Shown: piece after piece, positions 26,019-33,274 of the stretch
How the letters are laid out: each line of letters begins with the position of its first letter
Position numbering within the stretch: the first letter of the stretch is position 1
Origin: Stenotrophomonas maltophilia
Lineage (GTDB): Bacteria > Pseudomonadota > Gammaproteobacteria > Xanthomonadales > Xanthomonadaceae
Assembly: GCF_013464915.1 (NCBI RefSeq)
Contig: NZ_RAVT01000004.1
Location: forward strand, 37 to 53,715
Direction: 5' to 3'
Length of the DNA: 53,679 nt
The notes under the pieces: model-generated
Told to the model about the DNA's origin: nothing
Database searches by the model: none
Seen by the model: the letters and a program-made list of their open reading frames with translations, nothing else
Position numbers and translations under genes: made by a program

Positions 26019-26522
26019 TCATCGGCGTGTTCCCTGCTGGTGCTGCTGGATCAGCAACGCCGCGCGCATTACGTATTTGCCCACCACGCTCTTGGAAATG
26101 CCGAGGCGCGCGGCGATCTCGCGCTCGCTCAGGCCCAGGTAACGGTTGAGCACGAAGCACTCGCGTACCTGCGCCGGCAGGGCAAGGATGGTCTGGGTGA
26201 TCTCACGCAGCTGCGCCTGGTCCAGCGCCTGGGCCTCGCCGTCATGGCCGGCCTCCGCCATGTCGGTGGCGTACTCCGCCATCGCGCGCCGCTCGCGGGC
26301 GTCGGCCTGGCTACGGTTGAGCGCGTGATGGTAGGCCATCCGGTAGAGATAGCCGCGCGGCTCGAGGATGGGTGGATCGCCGGGTACGCTGCTGGCCTTC
26401 AGGTACAGGTTCTGCAGGGTGTCCTCGGTACTGGCCGGGTCGAGGTAGCGTGCGATGAAGCGAGACAACGCACGGCGCTCGCGGATCAGCAGCTCGACCA
26501 GCGCCAGGGCATTGGGAGACAT
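26019..26522 (-). CDS. ECF sigma factor, FecI-like
   Basis: The ATG at 26522 gives 167 residues. Region 2 covers about residues 10-75 (RRALSRFIARYLDPASTEDT, then LYRMAYHHALNRSQADARER), and region 4 covers residues about 108-158 (LPAQVRECFVLNRYLGLSE, then REIAARLGISKSVVGKYV). There is no other domain. FecI-type factors direct transcription of an adjacent outer-membrane receptor when iron or its carrier is sensed. The downstream order FecR, receptor, cargo, Slam makes this the regulator of the heme-type locus. I did not see a strong Fur box upstream, although iron control would be expected. Confidence 0.9.
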   Translation of the reverse strand: MSPNALALVELLIRERRALSRFIARYLDPASTEDTLQNLYLKASSVPGDPPILEPRGYLYRMAYHHALNRSQADARERRAMAEYATDMAEAGHDGEAQALDQAQLREITQTILALPAQVRECFVLNRYLGLSEREIAARLGISKSVVGKYVMRAALLIQQHQQGTRR

Positions 26523-26617
26523 AGGTGCCAAGGCCGGACCGGGGAATGATGGGCGTGATGGCGACGGTCCGGATGTGGATTGTGTGCTGCGCAGCCGCAG
26601 GCGGCAAGCAAAGCCTG

Positions 26618-26670
26618 GTAGCGCCGAGCCCACGCTCGGCTCCACAGTAGATCCACGCCATGCGTGGATG
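26618..26670. repeat. SMAG/REP pair
   Basis: Two GTAG palindromes point the same way: 26618-26640 (GTAGCGCCGAGCCCACGC) and 26647-26670 (GTAGATCCACGCCATGCG). They lie between the LysR gene's stop and the ECF sigma gene's upstream region. Confidence 0.85.
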
Positions 26671-26675
26671 AAGGA

Positions 26676-27602
26676 CTACGGTTCGTCCAACGCCTCGAAA
26701 CGCTCGGCAAGGTAATCGATCAGCGCACGCACGGCAGGCAGCAGCCCACGCCGCGACGGGAACACCGCATGCACGATACCGTGCTTCGGCACCCACTCCG
26801 GCAGCACCGGCAGCAGCGCCCCGCTCTCCAGTTCATCGGTGATCATCATCCGCGGCAGCATCAGCAGCCCGACCCCGGCCACGGCCGCCGCACGCAGCGC
26901 GATCATGTCATCGCTGACCAGCCGTGGACGGTGGTGCACGCTGGCCTGCACGTCGTCCGGCCCGGTGTACTCCCAGACATGCTGCTGGCTGGGCGAGGCC
27001 AGATCGACGGTCGGCATCATCGCCAGATCAGCCGGCACCTGTGGCGTGCCCAGCCGTTGCAGCAGCGCCGGGCTGGCACTGGTGCACCAGACCCGGCGTG
27101 CCAGCACGCGCACCACCAGGTCGCTGTCCTCCAGTGGCGGCGGCCGTACCCGGATCGCCACGTCCACGCCCTCGCCCACCACGTCCACGCGGCGGTTGGT
27201 GGCGTCCAGCTGCACCGTCACCTGCGGGTGCAGGGCCAGGAAGTCGGCCAGCATCGGGCCGATGCGCGCGTGCAGGATCGCGATCGGGCACGCCAGGCGG
27301 ATCGTGCCGCGCGGCTCGGCGCGTGACATCGCGATGGCTTCTTCGGCTGCTTCGGCCTCGACCAGCATCGCCTTGCAGTGGCGGTAGTAGTCCTGGCCGA
27401 CCTCGGTGACCGAGAAGCGCCGGGTCGAACGCTGGATCAGGCGCACGCCCAGGCGTTCCTCCAGCAGCGCGATGCGCCGGCTCAGTTTCGACTTCGGCAT
27501 GGCCAGCGCCCGGCCGGCCTGCGAGAAGCCGCCGTGCTCGACCACCATGGCGAAGTAGAACAGGTCGTTGAGGTCGCAACGGCGGATATCAGCGATGAAC
27601 AC
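26676..27602 (-). CDS. LysR-family transcriptional regulator (divergent from pirin)
   Basis: The GTG at 27602 has AGGAGA eight bases upstream and gives 308 residues (VFIADIRRCDLNDLFYFAM). The helix-turn-helix region is clear (VVEHGGFSQAGRALAMPKSK, then LGVRLIQRSTRRFSVTE), followed by a LysR substrate-binding domain. The protein resembles LysR regulators of pirin/quinone-responsive loci such as QhpR/YafC-like proteins. It is transcribed away from the pirin gene, which it probably regulates together with the hydrolase gene behind it. The inducer is unknown. Confidence 0.9.
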   Translation of the reverse strand: MFIADIRRCDLNDLFYFAMVVEHGGFSQAGRALAMPKSKLSRRIALLEERLGVRLIQRSTRRFSVTEVGQDYYRHCKAMLVEAEAAEEAIAMSRAEPRGTIRLACPIAILHARIGPMLADFLALHPQVTVQLDATNRRVDVVGEGVDVAIRVRPPPLEDSDLVVRVLARRVWCTSASPALLQRLGTPQVPADLAMMPTVDLASPSQQHVWEYTGPDDVQASVHHRPRLVSDDMIALRAAAVAGVGLLMLPRMMITDELESGALLPVLPEWVPKHGIVHAVFPSRRGLLPAVRALIDYLAERFEALDEP

Positions 27603-27753
27603 GGGGCGATCTCCTGTGGCGCAAGGCCCGCACCCATTGTTCACCAGATAGGACTATGACGGCAAATATTGGCGTCTACCGGCCCCATTGTCGCGGCGAT
27701 ATCGTCTCCTGCAACGAAGAACAGCGGCCGGCAACCCCGGCCAGGAGATCGCC
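27603..27753. promoter_or_regulatory. Divergent LysR/pirin promoter region
   Basis: The 151-bp gap contains a short palindrome ATAGGACTAT (27648-27657) and, 7 bp on, GCAAATATTGGC. These are the only AT-rich symmetric stretch here and fit a LysR T-N11-A operator. The gap also carries the pirin ribosome-binding site (AGGAGAT). Confidence 0.4.
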
Positions 27754-28620
27754 ATGAAGCGTGTCACCGGTACCTACAGCGCCCCCCGCCCGCACTGGGT
27801 GGGCGACGGATTCCCCGCCCGTTCGATGTTTTCCTACAACACCCACGGCCAGCACCTGAGCCCGTTCCTGCTGCTGGACTATGCCGGCCCCTACACCTTC
27901 GCCCCCAGCGACACCCCGCGCGGCGTCGGCCAGCATCCGCACCGCGGGTTCGAGACGGTCACCATCGTCTATGAGGGCGAGGTCGCCCACCGCGACTCGA
28001 CCGGAGCCGGCGGCACCATCGGCCCGGGTGACGTGCAGTGGATGACCGCCGCCTCCGGCATCCTCCACGAGGAATTCCACACGCCGGAATTCAGCAGGCG
28101 CGGTGGCACCCTGGACATGGTGCAGCTGTGGGTGAACCTGCCGGCACGCGACAAGATGGGTGCGCCGGGCTACCAGACACTGCTCGATGCAGACATTCCC
28201 TCGGTGGATCTGCCCGATGGCGCCGGCCGCGTGCGTGTCATCGCGGGCCGCTTCGACGGCCACGCCGGTCCGGCGCGTACCCACACGCCGATGGATGTCT
28301 GGGACATCCGCCTGCAGCAGGGCCACCACGCCGAACTGCCGGTGGCCGATGGCCGCACGCTGGCGGTGGTGGTGCTGAAGGGCACGGTCCGGATCAACGG
28401 CGGCCAACCGGTCGGCGAAGCACAGCTGGTCACCTTCGACCGCAGCGGCGAGGACGTGTTCGTCGACGCCGACAGCGACGCCACCGTGCTGCTGCTCAGC
28501 GGCGAGCCGATCGACGAGCCGGTGGTGGGCTATGGCCCGTTCGTGATGAACAGCCAGGCCGAGATCGCACAGGCGGTCAACGACTTCAACAGCGGCCGTT
28601 TCGGCCGGATCGCGCACTGA
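27754..28620 (+). CDS. Pirin-family protein (bicupin)
   Basis: This 288-residue protein starts at the ATG at 27754 after AGGAG; an upstream frame start lacks support. The N-terminal cupin has the pirin metal ligands in GVGQHPHRGFETVTIVYEGE (two His plus His/Glu) and HRDSTGAGG, with HEEF further on. The C-terminal cupin is less conserved (PMDVWDIRLQQGHHAELPVA). Bacterial pirins such as YhhW can act as quercetin 2,3-dioxygenases, while others bind central metabolic enzymes; which applies here is unclear. It is followed 70 bp later by the isochorismatase-fold hydrolase and lies opposite a LysR gene, so it is probably part of a regulated small operon for redox or aromatic stress. Confidence 0.9.
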   Translation: MKRVTGTYSAPRPHWVGDGFPARSMFSYNTHGQHLSPFLLLDYAGPYTFAPSDTPRGVGQHPHRGFETVTIVYEGEVAHRDSTGAGGTIGPGDVQWMTAASGILHEEFHTPEFSRRGGTLDMVQLWVNLPARDKMGAPGYQTLLDADIPSVDLPDGAGRVRVIAGRFDGHAGPARTHTPMDVWDIRLQQGHHAELPVADGRTLAVVVLKGTVRINGGQPVGEAQLVTFDRSGEDVFVDADSDATVLLLSGEPIDEPVVGYGPFVMNSQAEIAQAVNDFNSGRFGRIAH

Positions 28621-28690
28621 GCGCTTCCGCGCAGCGGGCAATCACCCGCCGCGCCAACGGGCCATCGCCCACTTCCCCAGGAGACTGACC

Positions 28691-29371
28691 ATGAGTACCC
28701 CCGCCAACTTCAATGGTGCCCGCCCGGTGATCGATCCGGACAATGCCGCGATGCTGCTGATCGACCACCAGAGCGGCCTGTTCCAGACCATCGGTGACAT
28801 GCCATTCACCCGCGTGCGCGCCCACGCCACTGCGCTGGCGAGGATGGCCACGCTGGCCAGGATGCCGGTGATCACCACCGCCTCGGTCCCACAGGGCCCG
28901 AACGGCCCGTTGATTCCGGAGATCCATGAGGCCGCCCCGCATGCGCAGTACGTAGCACGCAAGGGCGAGATCAATGCCTGGGACAACCCCGAGTTCGTTG
29001 CCGCAGTGAAGGCGACCGGCCGCAAGCAGCTGATCATTGCCGGCACCATCACCAGCGTGTGCATGGCCTTCCCCTCGATCGCCGCCGTGGCCGATGGCTA
29101 CCAGGTGTTCGCGGTCATCGACGCGTCGGGTACCTACTCGAAGATGGCCGAGGAAATCACCCTGGCCCGCGTGGTGCAGGCCGGCGTGGTGCCGATGGAC
29201 ACCGCCGCGGTGGCCTCGGAGATCCAGCGCAGCTGGAACCGCGACGATGCCCAGCAGTGGGCCGAGGTCTACACGAAGATCTTCCCGAACTACCAGCTGC
29301 TGATCGAGAGCTACCTGAAAGCGCAGGACGTGCAGAAGAACCACGAACAGCTGGATTCGCAGCGCAGCTGA
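28691..29371 (+). CDS. Isochorismatase-fold cysteine hydrolase (YcaC-like)
   Basis: This 226-residue protein of the isochorismatase superfamily has an N-terminal Asp in AMLLIDHQSGLFQ, a Lys in ARKGEINAW, and the catalytic Cys in IIAGTITSVCMAFPSIAA, completing the Asp-Lys-Cys triad. The nearest well-known relative is YcaC, an octameric hydrolase of unknown substrate. AGGAG precedes the ATG. It is in line with the pirin gene (70-bp gap) and probably cotranscribed. It is soluble and cytoplasmic. Confidence 0.88.
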   Translation: MSTPANFNGARPVIDPDNAAMLLIDHQSGLFQTIGDMPFTRVRAHATALARMATLARMPVITTASVPQGPNGPLIPEIHEAAPHAQYVARKGEINAWDNPEFVAAVKATGRKQLIIAGTITSVCMAFPSIAAVADGYQVFAVIDASGTYSKMAEEITLARVVQAGVVPMDTAAVASEIQRSWNRDDAQQWAEVYTKIFPNYQLLIESYLKAQDVQKNHEQLDSQRS

Positions 29372-29383
29372 TCCGGAAGGCAG

Positions 29384-29455
29384 GTAGAGTCGGGCCTGCG
29401 ATGATCGGGCACGGCCCGACGCTCACCTTGATCAGTCGAGCAGGCTCGACGCTAC
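29384..29455. repeat. SMAG/REP variants of the GTAGAGTCG subclass
   Basis: One element starts GTAGAGTCGGGCC at 29384, with its pairing arm GGCCCGACGC ending near 29423. A reversed element lies at 29434-29455 (AGTCGAGCAGGCTCGACGC then TAC). The first has a longer loop than the standard unit. Confidence 0.75.
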
Positions 29456-29469
29456 CTCTGGAGACCCTG

Positions 29470-29868
29470 ATGGCCTACGCACGCATTGTTTCGACCGCCG
29501 ACAACTACCTGCACCACATCAGCAACGGCACATTCGCGGTGGATGCGGACGAGCCCGCCTCGCTGGGCGGCCAGGGCAAGGGTTTCGCGCCATTCGATCT
29601 GTACCTGGCCTCGCTGGCGGCATGTACCGCCATCACCCTGCGCATGTACGCGCAACGCAAGGGTTGGGAACTGGGCGAGTTCCATGCCGAGCTGCGCTCG
29701 GAACGCGACGAGGATGGACGCTTCCACGTGCACCGCGTGCTGCATGCCAGCGCCGAGCTGAGCGATGCGCAGTGGCAGCGGTTGCTGGAGGTGGTGGAAA
29801 AGACCCCGGTAACGCTGGTGATGCGCGAGGGTGCGCGCATCACCAGCGAACGCGGGGCCACCGGGTAA
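29470..29868 (+). CDS. OsmC-family protein
   Basis: The ATG at 29470 follows GGAG and gives 132 residues. It shows the OsmC pattern: a central segment ending GFAPFDLYLASLAACTAITL with a Cys at about residue 52, and later strands (ITLRMYAQRKGW, then VTLVMREGARI). OsmC/Ohr proteins reduce organic peroxides using two Cys; here only one Cys is evident and the second canonical Cys is missing, so peroxidase activity is doubtful. This fits the YhfA-like OsmC subgroup of unknown function. It stands after SMAG repeats and may be transcribed separately. Confidence 0.82.
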   Translation: MAYARIVSTADNYLHHISNGTFAVDADEPASLGGQGKGFAPFDLYLASLAACTAITLRMYAQRKGWELGEFHAELRSERDEDGRFHVHRVLHASAELSDAQWQRLLEVVEKTPVTLVMREGARITSERGATG

Positions 29869-29871
29869 CCC

Positions 29872-29926
29872 CATCCACGCATGGCGTGGATCTACTGGCG
29901 GCGCTCGCCGGGCCATGCCCGGTGGC
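29872..29926. repeat. SMAG/REP pair between convergent genes
   Basis: A reversed unit at 29872-29895 (GTAGATCCACGCC on minus) and a second palindrome at 29907-29926 (GCCGGGCCATGCCCGG) separate the convergent OsmC and Phd-like genes. The second ends 3 bases before the latter's stop. Confidence 0.8.
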
Positions 29927-29929
29927 CAC

Positions 29930-30259
29930 TCAGCGCCGTGAATGCAGCACGGTGCGCTGGCGCATCGCGTTGAATTCCTGTTCCACCTGCTGGATGTCCT
30001 CGGCCTGGAAACCGGCCGCATCCAGCAGCTGGTCGGCGGCAGCCGCCGCCAGCGGATCATCGTCACGCTGGCGCCAGCAGCGCGCCGGCAGGAAATAGCC
30101 CACTTCGCTGCGCCCACGCATGATCACCACAGGGCGGCCCGCATACAGCAGGAACTCTGCCAGGTGCTGGCGCAGGCCCTCCACTGAAACATAGGCCGGT
30201 CCAACACCGAGCATCTGGCTGGACGGTTCGGGACTCTCGAACAGCTTGCGACGGCTCAT
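29930..30259 (-). CDS. Orphan Phd/YefM-like antitoxin-type protein
   Basis: The ATG at 30259 has a near-perfect AAGGAGGAG ribosome-binding site and gives 109 residues; a longer upstream frame is discarded. Residues about 22-58 (YVSVEGLRQHLAEFLLYAGR, then PVVIMRGRSEVGYFLPA) match the Phd/YefM core of helix, strand pair and the G-Y-F-L-P turn. No toxin gene is adjacent: downstream is the convergent OsmC gene and upstream the porin operon ends. It may act as a solitary regulator or neutralise a distant toxin. The strong ribosome-binding site suggests high expression. Confidence 0.65.
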   Translation of the reverse strand: MSRRKLFESPEPSSQMLGVGPAYVSVEGLRQHLAEFLLYAGRPVVIMRGRSEVGYFLPARCWRQRDDDPLAAAAADQLLDAAGFQAEDIQQVEQEFNAMRQRTVLHSRR

Positions 30260-30302
30260 CCACTCCTCCTTTTGAACAACGCGTGGTCTCCTTTCCTTAG
30301 AC

Positions 30303-30320
30303 GGGCGCATCGCTGCGCCC
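30303..30320 (-). terminator. Hairpin after the porin operon
   Basis: GGGCGCA and TGCGCCC form a perfect 7-bp stem with a TCGC loop, 38 bp past the porin stop in the direction of transcription. No T-run follows on the minus strand, so termination may be weak or Rho-assisted. It also lies just before the Phd-like gene's start. Confidence 0.45.
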
Positions 30321-30357
30321 CCGCCACGCACTACGTGATCCGCATCACGCCCGCCAC

Positions 30358-32103
30358 TCAGAAGCCGGTGTTGAACTCCAGCTGGAACACGTCGATCGAC
30401 AGCGGCGCACCGGACACTTCCTTGGCCGCCATCCACTTGCCACTGATCCAGCTGCGCGCATCCAGCGCGTAGGCGCCGCCCACGTAGTAGCCACGGGCAT
30501 TGGTGCCGCCGAGGTGGAAATTCGGGTCGTTGTAGGCATCGGGCAGCGCATCGGCCTCGATGTGCTTGTAGCCCAGCAGCGCCTGCCACTGGCCCTTCTC
30601 CTTCAGGTCAGTGGCGCCGAAAGTGGCCTGCACCATCCAGGCGGTGTCGCCGCTGCGGAAGGTATCGATGCTGGCAGTGCCGCCAGCGCCGTAGTTGTTC
30701 ACGATCCCGCTGTTGGCGCGACTGAACATGGCCTGCTTGTCGTAGGCCAGGTTGCGGATGTAGTCGCCGTCCAGGCGCAGACCGATACCCTGGGTCAGCT
30801 GGGTATCCCAGCGCAGGTTGAGCGTGGCCAGGCGGAACGCCGAGGCCAGGCCCACATACTGCGGGGTCGGCGTGTTGGCCGGGTCCAGCGGATTGCGCGC
30901 GATGTCGCGGATCAGCATCAGGGTGTTGCCCTTCTGCATGAACGCCGGGCGCGACCAGTCGGTATCGCAGCCCACCGCACCCGCATACAGCGCGCACGAC
31001 GAGGACAGGCGGCCGCTGATGTTCTTGAAGTCGTAGTAACCCAGTGCCGCGCGCAGCGCGTTGTCGTCGTTGAAGCGCCAGTTCACGCCCACCTGCGCAC
31101 CGGACAGCCACTTGTTCTCGTTCGGGGTCTTGACCCGGCTCTGGCTCGGCGAACTGTCGGAGGTGTATTCCAGCGGCACCACCGCAAGATTGCCGAACAG
31201 GTCGAGGTCACCACCGTCGAAGTCGTACTTCAGGTTGGCGGCCAGGCCATCGAAGTTGAGGTCGTTGGAGAACAGCGTGTCGCTGGTCCAGAACGGATTG
31301 CCGAAGCGGCCACCGCGCACCGTCACCCAGTCGACCGGACTGTAGGCCAGCCACGCCTGGTCCAGCCACACGTCCTTCTTGCTCAGCCCGCCGCCCAGCT
31401 GCTCGGTGGTCGACACCGGGCCATTGCTGCTGCCGCTGGCCAGGCGCACGCCGGCCGTGGTGTGCTGGCCGATGGTTGCCTCGATGCCCAGGCGCGCACG
31501 GATGCGCCACAGGTTGCGGCGGTCCTGGCGGCTGTTCAGCAAGGGCGGCAACTGCAGGTTGGTGTTGGTATTGGTGTCGAAGCCGTTGCCGGAGTTGATC
31601 GACGCCCAGTTGCTCACGATGTCGCTGTTGCGCTCGGAGTAGAAGCGCGACTCGCTGCGCACGCGCATGTCACCGGTGACCTTGATGCGCTTGGTCCATT
31701 CGGCCACCTCGTTCGGTGCCGCCCAGCCCTCGGCCTTGGCCTGCGCCATCACGTCCTGGCGCACTTCGTCACGAATGCCGTCGCGCACGCTCTGGGGCAC
31801 GTAGGGCACCCGCACGTCGCCGGCTTCCAGGGCCACGCCACCGCTGGCGGCCGCAGGTGCAGTGGTCGCGGTGCGCGATGCGGCCGCCGCCTCAGCCTCG
31901 GCCTGCACCAGCAATGCCTGGCCGTCTTCGGGCTTCAGCGCGCCACTGGCGATCAGGCCCTTGATCAGCTTGACCATGGTGGTTTCGGCCGCCATCGCCC
32001 CGGCCGGGGCAGCCAGGCTGAGCAGCACGGCGCAGCACAGCAGCGCCCGTCGGGCCGGCCGTGGGCGGCGGGAGTCGGTTCGTGCGCGGACGTGGTCGTT
32101 CAT
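30358..32103 (-). CDS. Porin_5-family outer-membrane porin
   Basis: The chosen ATG at 32103 (GAGAA upstream) gives 581 residues; 32115 is an alternative. A signal peptide (cleavage after MAA) is followed by a helical, Ala/Glu-rich section with PSVR-type periplasmic coil (about residues 40-130). A beta-barrel then begins near IKVTGDMRVRSESRFYS and ends in Phe (VFQLEFNTGF). This matches the 'putative porin' Porin_5 family. It is the last gene of the tpsB-exbB-exbD-tonB operon. In Xanthomonadaceae, porins of this type sit beside phosphate or TonB genes, so a role in solute entry for that system is likely. A loop Cys pair (SSSCALYAGAVGCDTD) may form a disulfide. Confidence 0.85.
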   Translation of the reverse strand: MNDHVRARTDSRRPRPARRALLCCAVLLSLAAPAGAMAAETTMVKLIKGLIASGALKPEDGQALLVQAEAEAAAASRTATTAPAAASGGVALEAGDVRVPYVPQSVRDGIRDEVRQDVMAQAKAEGWAAPNEVAEWTKRIKVTGDMRVRSESRFYSERNSDIVSNWASINSGNGFDTNTNTNLQLPPLLNSRQDRRNLWRIRARLGIEATIGQHTTAGVRLASGSSNGPVSTTEQLGGGLSKKDVWLDQAWLAYSPVDWVTVRGGRFGNPFWTSDTLFSNDLNFDGLAANLKYDFDGGDLDLFGNLAVVPLEYTSDSSPSQSRVKTPNENKWLSGAQVGVNWRFNDDNALRAALGYYDFKNISGRLSSSCALYAGAVGCDTDWSRPAFMQKGNTLMLIRDIARNPLDPANTPTPQYVGLASAFRLATLNLRWDTQLTQGIGLRLDGDYIRNLAYDKQAMFSRANSGIVNNYGAGGTASIDTFRSGDTAWMVQATFGATDLKEKGQWQALLGYKHIEADALPDAYNDPNFHLGGTNARGYYVGGAYALDARSWISGKWMAAKEVSGAPLSIDVFQLEFNTGF

Positions 32104-32145
32104 CACGGTTCTCATCGAAAGAAGGGAAATCACTGAAGTCGGGAA

Positions 32146-32847
32146 TCAGGCGCCGGGACGGCGGCCCTGGATCAGCACGCGTGCGGGGAAATCGAGTGAC
32201 GGCGGCGGTGCCTGGTCGACCTTGCCGATACGCCGCAGGGCATCGAGCACGGCCGCGTCGGCCTCCTCGTTGCCACTGCCGCGCACCAGCTCGACCTTTT
32301 CCAGGCGGCCATCCGTGGCCAGCCAGACGTTCACCTGCAGCTGGAACGCCAGGCGCTTGACCTTGTCATCGCGCGAGATTGCCTGCTGCATCAGGTAGCC
32401 GAGGTAGCGCCCATAAGTGGCGTTGCCGGCGCCACCGCGGCCGACGCCGGATGAACCGCCGCCGCTGCCGGACTGGATACCGAAGTTGTCACCACCGGCC
32501 TGCGCATCGGCATTCATCGTCACCGGGTCGGCATTGTCCGGCGTCGGTGTCGGCTCTTCCGCCGGCGTCGGCTGATCCAGCGGCTCCGGCTCGGGGATGG
32601 CCTCTTCGGGTGGCGTTTCCGGTTCCGGCGGCTTTTCCGGCGGGGGCGGAGGCGGTGGCGGCGGTGGCGGCAGCGCCAGCATCGGCGGCTGCACCACCGG
32701 CCGGCGGGTACTGGCCGTGTCCTTGAGCAGCATCCACCACACGGCAGTCCCGAGCACCAGCAGCGCGGCCAGCACCAGCGCGACAGTCACCAGCAACTGG
32801 CGACCGCGCATGCCGGGTTCCGGCCGAGGGGGTTGATGGGCCGTCAT
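32146..32847 (-). CDS. tonB: TonB-family energy transducer
   Basis: This 233-residue protein has an N-terminal membrane anchor at about residues 16-40 and a proline stretch of eleven consecutive Pro after LAL. Pro/Glu-rich spacing follows (EKPPEPETPPEEAIPEPEP), then a Gly/Ser linker and a TonB C-terminal domain from about residue 150 (FQLQVNVWLATDGRLEKVEL, then ALRRIGKV). It ends at 32146, is separated from exbD by 3 bp and precedes the porin gene. It is dedicated to this locus, because the ExbB and ExbD genes are in the same operon and no TonB-dependent receptor gene is present in the operon. Confidence 0.9.
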   Translation of the reverse strand: MTAHQPPRPEPGMRGRQLLVTVALVLAALLVLGTAVWWMLLKDTASTRRPVVQPPMLALPPPPPPPPPPPEKPPEPETPPEEAIPEPEPLDQPTPAEEPTPTPDNADPVTMNADAQAGGDNFGIQSGSGGGSSGVGRGGAGNATYGRYLGYLMQQAISRDDKVKRLAFQLQVNVWLATDGRLEKVELVRGSGNEEADAAVLDALRRIGKVDQAPPPSLDFPARVLIQGRRPGA

Positions 32848-32850
32848 GCC

Positions 32851-33264
32851 TCAGCCCTGCGCCTTGCCGGTGACCAGGCCGACCTGGGCCAGTTCCAGCC
32901 GCCGCAGCAGGTCCAGCACTTCGACCACGCGCGCGTACTGTACCTGCGCATCACCGCGCACGATCACCGGGAAGTCCGGCGTGGTCGCGCGCTCGGTGCG
33001 CAGGCGGTCTTCCAGCTCGGCCATCGTCACCGGGTAGGCATCCAGGAATACCTGGCCGCTTGGGTCAATGGTGATCGCCTTGGTCTTCGGCTTCTCCAGC
33101 GCGACGCTGTTGCTGGCCTTCGGCAGATTGACCTCGATGCCGGGGATGGAGGCGTTGCTGGTCAGGATGAAGATCACCAGCACCACCAGCAGCACGTCGA
33201 CGAAGGGCGTAACGTTGATGCCCTTCTCGCGCTTCTTGATGCCGAACTTCGCCTTCTGGCCCAT
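32851..33264 (-). CDS. exbD: ExbD proton-channel subunit
   Basis: The ATG at 33264 gives 137 residues. The N-terminal membrane helix INVTPFVDVLLVVLVIFILT carries the conserved Asp needed for proton passage. A periplasmic ExbD/TolR domain follows (about residues 45-135, IEVNLPKASNSVALEKPKT, then FPVIVRGDAQVQYARVVEVL). It sits 10 bp after the exbB-fusion gene and 3 bp before tonB, giving the energising complex ExbB-ExbD-TonB in one operon. Length is normal (about 135-140). Confidence 0.93.
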   Translation of the reverse strand: MGQKAKFGIKKREKGINVTPFVDVLLVVLVIFILTSNASIPGIEVNLPKASNSVALEKPKTKAITIDPSGQVFLDAYPVTMAELEDRLRTERATTPDFPVIVRGDAQVQYARVVEVLDLLRRLELAQVGLVTGKAQG

Positions 33265-33274
33265 GGCGCGCCCC

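Noticed and set aside
30303..30320. GGGCGCA hairpin as an operator for the Phd-like gene
   Set aside because: It lies between that gene and the end of the porin operon and fits better as a transcription end; not excluded as dual-purpose.
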